Shown piece after piece: positions 59,126 to 64,000 of a DNA stretch of 64,000 bases (positions are counted from its first letter, which is position 1; each line of letters begins with the position of its first letter). The notes under the pieces are model-generated. The model had not been told where the DNA came from. It saw only the letters and a list, made by a program, of their open reading frames with translations, and made no database searches. Source of the stretch: Synechococcus sp. PROS-U-1 (GTDB lineage Bacteria; Cyanobacteriota; Cyanobacteriia; PCC-6307; Cyanobiaceae); the NCBI RefSeq assembly GCF_014279755.1, contig NZ_CP047951.1, positions 1,426,001 through 1,490,000 of the forward strand. The letters are read 5' to 3'. Position numbers and translations under genes: made by a program.

Positions 59126-59240
59126 AAAAAGCCCAGCCGAAAAGGCTAGGCATATCCAATGAACCTCTCCAATTTTGTCGATTCACCAGCGACAAATTGG
59201 ATTGAAATGAGGCTGTCGATCCCGTCCAAGGAAGACTCTT
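59126..59240 (-). ncRNA. Candidate sRNA in the iron island
   Basis: A minus-strand unit with a -10-like TAATAT near 59246-59241, a strong internal stem (CCAATTTGTCG with CGACAAAATTGG), and a terminator (GCCTAGCC/GGCTGGGC plus TTTTT, 59126-59151). No frame fits. It may be an iron-responsive sRNA; identity is not established. Confidence 0.45.
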
Positions 59241-59353
59241 ATATTATGCCTAACCCAGATGTTCACTCATGAACAATGAATGCTTACCGTAGTGTCAAAT
59301 GTAGCTTAACTGAATCACCATTTTTCATTTTCGATCTTCCAAACATTGCAAAC

Positions 59354-59385
59354 AAAAATGAGGCCAACACCTTGTGCCAGCCTCA
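59354..59385 (-). terminator. Terminator of 59405-59701
   Basis: TGAGGC (59359-59364) pairs with GCCTCA (59380-59385); five T follow on the minus strand. It ends the ptrA-like operon. Confidence 0.8.
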
Positions 59386-59404
59386 AGGAAGATTAAGGTT
59401 TTAT

Positions 59405-59701
59405 TCAATACATTTTATTAACTGACAGCTTATTTGATAAACATCGATGGAGCAACTCTTCCAGCAAATGCTTTTGCGCTGACTGAGGATCAAGATGATG
59501 TTTGATCTGTGTCAAGGAATCCTTTATTGCCAGACATCGATTGCGATGAAGGCATATCTCTGCGATAAGCCGCTCTTCAAGGCGTGGATGCTGACAGCGT
59601 TGAACGGCGCGATTGGCTGACTGCATACGATGCCATATCCACTCAGCCTCTTTGCAGAGGTCACCAAGAACACCGAATGTATTCACATTCACGGCATTCA
59701 A
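59405..59701 (-). CDS. Hypothetical protein coupled to ptrA-like gene
   Basis: 98 residues from TTG 59701, which overlaps the ptrA-like stop as TTGA. His- and Cys-rich in the middle (VQRCQHPRLEERLIAEICLHRNRC), helical. May bind metal. Function unknown. Confidence 0.6.
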   Translation of the reverse strand: MNAVNVNTFGVLGDLCKEAEWIWHRMQSANRAVQRCQHPRLEERLIAEICLHRNRCLAIKDSLTQIKHHLDPQSAQKHLLEELLHRCLSNKLSVNKMY

Positions 59702-60300
59702 AATTGCAGTGGTGATGAGCTGATGAGGTCAGGAGACAATCGCATCGTGACATCACCAGGTGCCATGGCAACCAAATCAGCTTGACGCCATTTCGAAAGA
59801 AGGCGCGTTGTGGTGACGCGTGTTGCTCCAATTAGCTCACCAAAGCGATCGTGGGTGAGACGAAAGGGGAGCTGATAGGAGTCGCTGCAGCGGAGACCCA
59901 GTCGGTTCACCAAAAGAGCCAGAAGAGCATGAAGACGCTGTTCTGCCTGACCGAGATGACGGACACGCAGGAGCTGCAAGGTCCATTCATTCACGGCATC
60001 GATACCCATTTCGTCCGTGGAGACGGAATCACGGCGAAACTTCAATGCCGTAAGTGCTTCAACACAAGCACCTTCGCTGCACATGCGGTCAGTGCGGAGC
60101 CTGTCACCTGACTGCAAGAACGCCAACGTCATGCCCTCGGTCTCTTCGCAAGGGCAATACACCCGACAGACGCCTTCCAAGACTTCAAGAACAGTGGCCT
60201 GATCTCGGCCAGCAGGATCCAACAAGACGGTCTGCAGCCTTGGCATCGACAAGGGTGCCGCCGGATCGTCCGGAAGGAAGCGGTAAGCGGAGGTCGTCAC
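59698..60300 (-). CDS. ptrA: Crp-family regulator, PtrA-like
   Basis: 200 residues from ATG 60300. The N-terminal half has two CxC/Cys sites (VYCPCEETEG, RMCSEGACVEA). LPFRLTHDRFGELIGATRVTTTRLLSKWR is the HTH. PtrA in Synechococcus controls genes under phosphate and metal stress and occurs beside porins. Two Fur-like boxes are in its promoter. The neighbouring porin is the likely target. Confidence 0.78.
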   Translation of the reverse strand: MTTSAYRFLPDDPAAPLSMPRLQTVLLDPAGRDQATVLEVLEGVCRVYCPCEETEGMTLAFLQSGDRLRTDRMCSEGACVEALTALKFRRDSVSTDEMGIDAVNEWTLQLLRVRHLGQAEQRLHALLALLVNRLGLRCSDSYQLPFRLTHDRFGELIGATRVTTTRLLSKWRQADLVAMAPGDVTMRLSPDLISSSPLQF

Positions 60301-60313
60301 GAACTAACGCGAA

Positions 60314-60368
60314 TGAGAATTACTCGCAAGAGTACAGAGACCTTGTCGATATTGCAAGTCATTCTCAA
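60314..60368. promoter_or_regulatory. Two Fur-like boxes upstream of ptrA-like gene
   Basis: TGAGAATTACTCGCA (60314-60328) and, on the minus strand, TGAGAATGACTTGCA (60368-60354). They face each other across about 25 bases, a spacing that could embrace a promoter. Confidence 0.6.
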
Positions 60369-60592
60369 TAAGGGGCTCGGATTGAGATCTTTTCTCAATA
60401 CGCTCTGAGCAGGCCCTATCCGCATGAAGCAGCAATGAGCGGAGCAGCTGCGCATCCCCCTGAATCCGAAGCATTGGCGTGAGGTCGGGTCTGTGCACCA
60501 ACTACAACGCGATCTTTGACCGGAGGTGAATCGGTTTCAACGGTGAGACGTCGTTATTGAGCGATTCCTCTGTATTTCCTTGTCATCAGAGC

Positions 60593-62164
60593 TCAGAACA
60601 CAAAGGTGGTTTTGATCAAGCCGCCCAGTTGTTGAAACGTTGAGCCATTGGGTGTGAGCTCACCCATGGGTCGTGAGAGATAGAACAGCGCAGGCGTGAC
60701 GCTGATGTTGTCGGTGACCTGGAACTGATACCACCACTCCCAGATGAACTGACCATCGGCAGGGGTGTCACCTCCACGAAGATCCGTCGCGAAGACGGGT
60801 TGGCCTACCGCCATGCCGGCGTTATTACCCTCCATCAAGACGTCATTCCACTCCAGCCCCACCGTCCAGGACTGACTCGTGCTCACCTGGCCTTTGCGCT
60901 GGGTCTCGGATTGATTGATGCCCCAGCCCAGCGACAGCGACGGAAGCCAGCCGCTCTGCAGCGGCTGCCAGAAACCACCAAGGGCAGAGGCATGGGTCAC
61001 ACCCCGGGCACTGAAGTGATCCTTGGCGAAGGGTGTGGCGTAAACGATCAGGTCTTGACCGTTCTGAACCTTGGAATAGAGCGCAGCCACACCCCAGTTG
61101 TCACCTTCCCAACCCAGCTGGAGGGTGCCGGTGCCCCCTGCCTGATCGGTGGCGAAACCTCCAGCGAGGGTGTCGCTCGATGCACCATTGGCAGCGACGT
61201 AATTGGCGGATGCGCGGGCTCCGCTTTCCGGGGCCCAGCTGACGCCCACGCCCGCACCTTTGTTTTTGTTGTAAGCCCCCGGAGCTCCATTCACCGTGAG
61301 CACATCGAGAATTGGATCACTGGGATAGACGCTCGGCCAGACCGCGAGCATGTCTTCCTGGCCAACAATCGGGCCCGTTGTGATGGTGATGTCATCACCC
61401 AACGGGAAGGAATAAAAGAGTTTGTCAATCGCCACCAGATTGGGGCGATCGCCCTCCTGAAATGCTGTTTCCAGCTTGGCCAGACCCGACGGTCCACCAC
61501 TGCCGAAAACGTTGCCGTCTCCGTCGAAATTGCCGCCACGCAAGACCGTGGTCAACAAATCCTTGCCGGTGAAGGAGGTCGCCAACCCCAGCTGTAGGTC
61601 GTAATTGAACGTCGTGCCGCCATACAACTTGTTGCTCTCAGAACGACGCTGCGAGGCGGATCCCTTGAAGCGGTTAGCTCCGACCACCCAGGTGGCTTGG
61701 CCTTTCAGCTTGGTGGTGGTGGAGAACTGGGTTGCTTCCAGTTCGCCAACACGGGCCTCGAGGCCGTCAACGCGACCCTTGAGGATGGCCAGCTCGGTTT
61801 CGAATTCCTTGAGCAGGCGACGCAGCTCGTCGGTCACTTCAGTGATCCGGTCGAGGCAGGCGTTCAGCAGGGCAGCCGCTTCGTAGCGGGTCATCGCCCG
61901 GTTGCCACGGAAGGTGCCGTTGGGGTAGCCGGCCACACAGCCGACCTGCTCCACCAGGTTGGCCAGAGCCTGATAGGCCCAGTCGGTGGGGTAGACGTCG
62001 GAGAACTGGGTGACGCTGGTCACCTGATCAGCAGACGAGGCGTAATCAGAGACGCCGTTGATGTTGAGCTCGGCGGCATTGGCTGCTGGGCTGTTGACAA
62101 CAGCCAAAGGGGCCAGAAGGCCAAGGGCGGCAGGAGCCCACAACAGTTGCCGAACGAGCGTCAT
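60593..62164 (-). CDS. som: SLH-domain outer membrane porin (Som type), second copy
   Basis: 523 residues. Signal peptide (LLAPLAVVNSPAANA), SLH domain, coiled coil and OprB-like barrel ending TTFVF. Residues from AELNINGV to TTTKL are almost identical to the first porin, at DNA level too, whereas the barrels share little. This suggests domain exchange or gene conversion. Stands next to the ptrA-like gene. Confidence 0.93.
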   Translation of the reverse strand: MTLVRQLLWAPAALGLLAPLAVVNSPAANAAELNINGVSDYASSADQVTSVTQFSDVYPTDWAYQALANLVEQVGCVAGYPNGTFRGNRAMTRYEAAALLNACLDRITEVTDELRRLLKEFETELAILKGRVDGLEARVGELEATQFSTTTKLKGQATWVVGANRFKGSASQRRSESNKLYGGTTFNYDLQLGLATSFTGKDLLTTVLRGGNFDGDGNVFGSGGPSGLAKLETAFQEGDRPNLVAIDKLFYSFPLGDDITITTGPIVGQEDMLAVWPSVYPSDPILDVLTVNGAPGAYNKNKGAGVGVSWAPESGARASANYVAANGASSDTLAGGFATDQAGGTGTLQLGWEGDNWGVAALYSKVQNGQDLIVYATPFAKDHFSARGVTHASALGGFWQPLQSGWLPSLSLGWGINQSETQRKGQVSTSQSWTVGLEWNDVLMEGNNAGMAVGQPVFATDLRGGDTPADGQFIWEWWYQFQVTDNISVTPALFYLSRPMGELTPNGSTFQQLGGLIKTTFVF

Positions 62165-62242
62165 GAATCAAGGGCGATGTGCCCATGACGCAACACCAAT
62201 CTCTTGGAGTCAAGCCATGGCGGCAAGACTCAACAAGGGGTT

Positions 62243-62875
62243 TCAGTCGATCAGGGCCACCCAAGCAAAGGCCATGCCGATCCCCATCCAGATCCCAGCA
62301 CCCAGCCGCTGGCCTTGGGAGCCAAGACGCTCCAACAGCCCTTTGGACCATGCCGCCACCAGCAGAAGCAACGCTCCCTGCCCTAACAGCAGGCCAAGGA
62401 AATACGTCAGTAGAGGCGTGGCTTCAGCCCCAACGATCGTGCTGCCCAGTAGAAAGCCATGGAGGGCGATCAACGGGCACAACCAGAACGGTGACAGCAC
62501 GGTGAGGGCAATCAATCCCTCCGCAACAAGGCTGAGAGACACCAGAGCTTCTGCCCAAGGCGCAATCGCATCAGGCAGCGGAATGAACTGCGAAAGCACA
62601 CTGCCACCGAGGCCAAGGGCCAGAAGCGGTACCACCCAGGCCAGAGGGCGTTTCAGCCCGATCAAGGCGATCGCCAACAGGAACAACAGATGGTCAGGAC
62701 CCAGCAGCGGGTGCCCGATGCCACTGATCAAGCCCTGCCAAGCAGTCAGTGCAGAGCTGTCACCCATGCCGAAAGGATGGTGTGCAAACGCCGGACTGGC
62801 GATCAAGACAACTGCCATCAGTGAGGCGGCAGCAATCTGAAATGGCCTACGAAAGGCCAAGGGCAAAAAATTCAA
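62243..62875 (-). CDS. hupE: HupE/UreJ-family metal transporter
   Basis: 210 residues from TTG 62875, with GAGGATC upstream. Signal-like helix (PFQIAAASLMAVVLIASPAFA), then HHPFGMGD, a His-rich periplasmic motif, and GIGHPLLGPDHLLFLLA with conserved His-Asp-His of HupE/UreJ. Six membrane helices follow. The family imports Ni or Co. Under a cobalamin riboswitch it is most likely a cobalt transporter for B12 synthesis. Confidence 0.88.
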   Translation of the reverse strand: MNFLPLAFRRPFQIAAASLMAVVLIASPAFAHHPFGMGDSSALTAWQGLISGIGHPLLGPDHLLFLLAIALIGLKRPLAWVVPLLALGLGGSVLSQFIPLPDAIAPWAEALVSLSLVAEGLIALTVLSPFWLCPLIALHGFLLGSTIVGAEATPLLTYFLGLLLGQGALLLLVAAWSKGLLERLGSQGQRLGAGIWMGIGMAFAWVALID

Positions 62876-62889
62876 AGTCGATCCTCGTC

Positions 62890-63022
62890 GGTGTTGTCCT
62901 GGCGGGCGTTCTGACTGACGTCGGCAGAGCCGGCGTTTCACAGCTGCGGGACAGCGACGGATTTACACCGCTCTTTCCCCGTTTCCATCAGCGGCTGATT
63001 CCCGCTGATACCAGCATTTCAC
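62890..63022 (-). promoter_or_regulatory. Cobalamin riboswitch
   Basis: On the minus strand the conserved elements appear in order: GGGAAAGAGCGGTG, AAATCCGTCGCTGTCCCGC, AGCTGTGA, and GCCGACGTCAGTCAGAACGC. These are the core B12-box sequences. The TATAGTG near 63020-63026 is a probable -10. It controls hupE, which follows directly. Confidence 0.9.
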
Positions 63023-63050
63023 TATAGGAGTGAGATTCGTGCTCAATACA

Positions 63051-63083
63051 AAAATCCCCTGACCGGTGACCCAGCCAGGGGAT
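63051..63083 (-). terminator. Cytochrome c6 terminator
   Basis: CCCCTG (63057-63062) pairs with CAGGGG (63077-63082), then ATTTTTG on the minus strand. Between petJ and the riboswitch. Confidence 0.8.
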
Positions 63084-63134
63084 GGACTGGAGATGATCGT
63101 GCTCAGCTTTGCGAAGAGCTGAACATCCGGTGCG

Positions 63135-63476
63135 TTAGGACCAACCTTTGACTGACTGGGATTCGACATAGGCGGCGACATCCGCAATCTCAGCTGCGCT
63201 CAGATTTGAGCCAAAAGCAGGCATGCCGTTCTTGCCATTGGTCACCTGATAGGTGATGGCCTCTTCATGCCCCTCGTTGTAGTTGGCGAGATAAGCCTTG
63301 AGGTCATCCTGTTGGAGGGTGCGCTGACCATTCACGACGTTGCCGCCACCGATATGACAGGCCGCGCAATTGGCGGAGAACACTTGCTCGCCGTGGGCAA
63401 CATCTGCAGCGCAAACCACGGATGGCGAAATCAGCGCGATCAAAGCTGCCAGGGCTATGGAAAGAAAGTGACGCAT
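63135..63476 (-). CDS. petJ: Cytochrome c6
   Basis: 113 residues from ATG 63476. Signal peptide ([19 protein letters not shown]), heme motif CAACH and Met ligand in GKNGMPAFG. Soluble lumenal carrier between cytochrome b6f and photosystem I, or to cytochrome oxidase. The 24 upstream codons are non-typical. Confidence 0.95.
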   Translation of the reverse strand: MRHFLSIALAALIALISPSVVCAADVAHGEQVFSANCAACHIGGGNVVNGQRTLQQDDLKAYLANYNEGHEEAITYQVTNGKNGMPAFGSNLSAAEIADVAAYVESQSVKGWS

Positions 63477-63584
63477 GAATGGGTGTTTTGACTCAGGCAC
63501 CTTCGGCGGACTCCTCCCCTTGAGAGTCAGAAAAAGATCGTTCTTCATTTTTGTTTGATGGGATACAAAGGCAAACTCTGCACA

Positions 63585-64000
63585 ATGGATTCAACGTGTC
63601 ATGGGGCCATCAAGCCATTGAGAGCACTCCTGATTGGCCTAATGGCAGTGTTTGTGGTGATCCTTCCTGGGCACCCGGCCTCAGCCTGTGTGGAGGGCTT
63701 GGCCTGGGGAATGCCTTTGGAGCAGGTGGATGCTCATTTGGGCCAGGCCAAACCCATCGGAGATGGTCCTCAGGAAAGATTTGAAGTTCAAGATGTGCTG
63801 CTTGATCGGCTGCCTGTCTCCCGCGTCACGTTTGAGTTGAGTCAGTCCCAGGGCTTGCAGTGGCTGGCCTATGAGTTCTCGATCGATGACATGACGGAAG
63901 TCCTGGCCGGATTGCGAGCACGCCATGGGTCACCACTCAGCACGAGTGTTGAAGAAGCAAACCACAACGATCAGATTTGGGTCTGGAACACAGGGGAAGA
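63585..64000 (+). CDS. Secreted hypothetical protein, 5' part
   Basis: 138 residues seen from ATG 63585; the frame runs off the right edge. Signal peptide ([20 protein letters not shown]). The mature start [14 protein letters not shown] is typical of small lipoprotein-like periplasmic proteins with the WGM...V motif. Function unknown. Confidence 0.7.
   Translation, partial: MDSTCHGAIKPLRALLIGLMAVFVVILPGHPASACVEGLAWGMPLEQVDAHLGQAKPIGDGPQERFEVQDVLLDRLPVSRVTFELSQSQGLQWLAYEFSIDDMTEVLAGLRARHGSPLSTSVEEANHNDQIWVWNTGE

Noticed and set aside
1-64000. tRNA, rRNA, CRISPR arrays or insertion sequences
   Set aside because: I looked for T-loop motifs, regular spaced repeats and transposase-like frames and saw none that hold up.

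Overview
The window is a chromosomal segment of a marine Synechococcus (subcluster 5.1 type). The evidence is a phycoerythrin-type phycobilisome linker, an OCP/ketolase/FRP photoprotection operon, SLH-domain porins, cyAbrB, DUF1651 and DUF3721 proteins, cytochrome c6, and the very dense packing of 30-60 residue proteins typical of these genomes. I see no rRNA, tRNA, insertion sequence or CRISPR array.

Layout. From 1 to about 26 kb lies GC-rich housekeeping and accessory sequence: a partial serine hydrolase, a DCC oxidoreductase, sodC, an RRM protein, a GT2 glycosyltransferase, DUF924, SelO, cyAbrB, a CYP120-like P450, a phycoerythrin linker, a LuxR-type regulator and a methyltransferase. Many very small genes sit between them, often coupled by TTGA, ATGA or TGATG stop/start overlaps. 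Two genes here are frameshifted (9968-10678 and 14172-14428). From 26.6 to 28.7 kb is ocp-crtW-frp. From 30.9 to 35.4 kb lie a secreted DUF3828-like protein, gamma-glutamyltransferase, DoxX, a rod-shaped candidate ncRNA that resembles 6S RNA, and a GNAT enzyme.

From 35.4 to 49.3 kb is an accessory region with few large genes. It holds two diverged copies of a ~0.4 kb intergenic unit (35.74-36.14 and 43.03-43.51 kb), a second pair of terminator-bearing intergenic units (37.6 and 41.9 kb), pseudogene fragments and three near-identical 7-1-7 palindromes. Those palindromes lie upstream of a CobW-like GTPase plus metallophosphoesterase operon, a second phosphoesterase-fold protein, and a bacterial metallothionein (bmtA) too short for routine ORF lists. 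I read this as a dispersed zinc (Zur) regulon; both phosphoesterases have altered metal-ligand motifs.

From 49.5 to 63.5 kb is a largely AT-richer iron and redox island: two Crp-family regulators, two SLH porins with almost identical N-terminal modules, a PiuC-like 2OG dioxygenase, FutA/IdiA, ferritin, ferredoxin, a thioredoxin-reductase-like flavoprotein, flavodoxin and a candidate sRNA. Fur-like boxes flank ferritin and the ptrA-like gene. The window ends with hupE under a cobalamin riboswitch, cytochrome c6, and a secreted protein cut by the window edge.

Taken together the right half handles trace metals (Zn, Fe, Co/B12) and iron-sparing electron transfer (flavodoxin for ferredoxin, cytochrome c6 for plastocyanin), while the left half carries light-harvesting and photoprotection genes among general metabolism.
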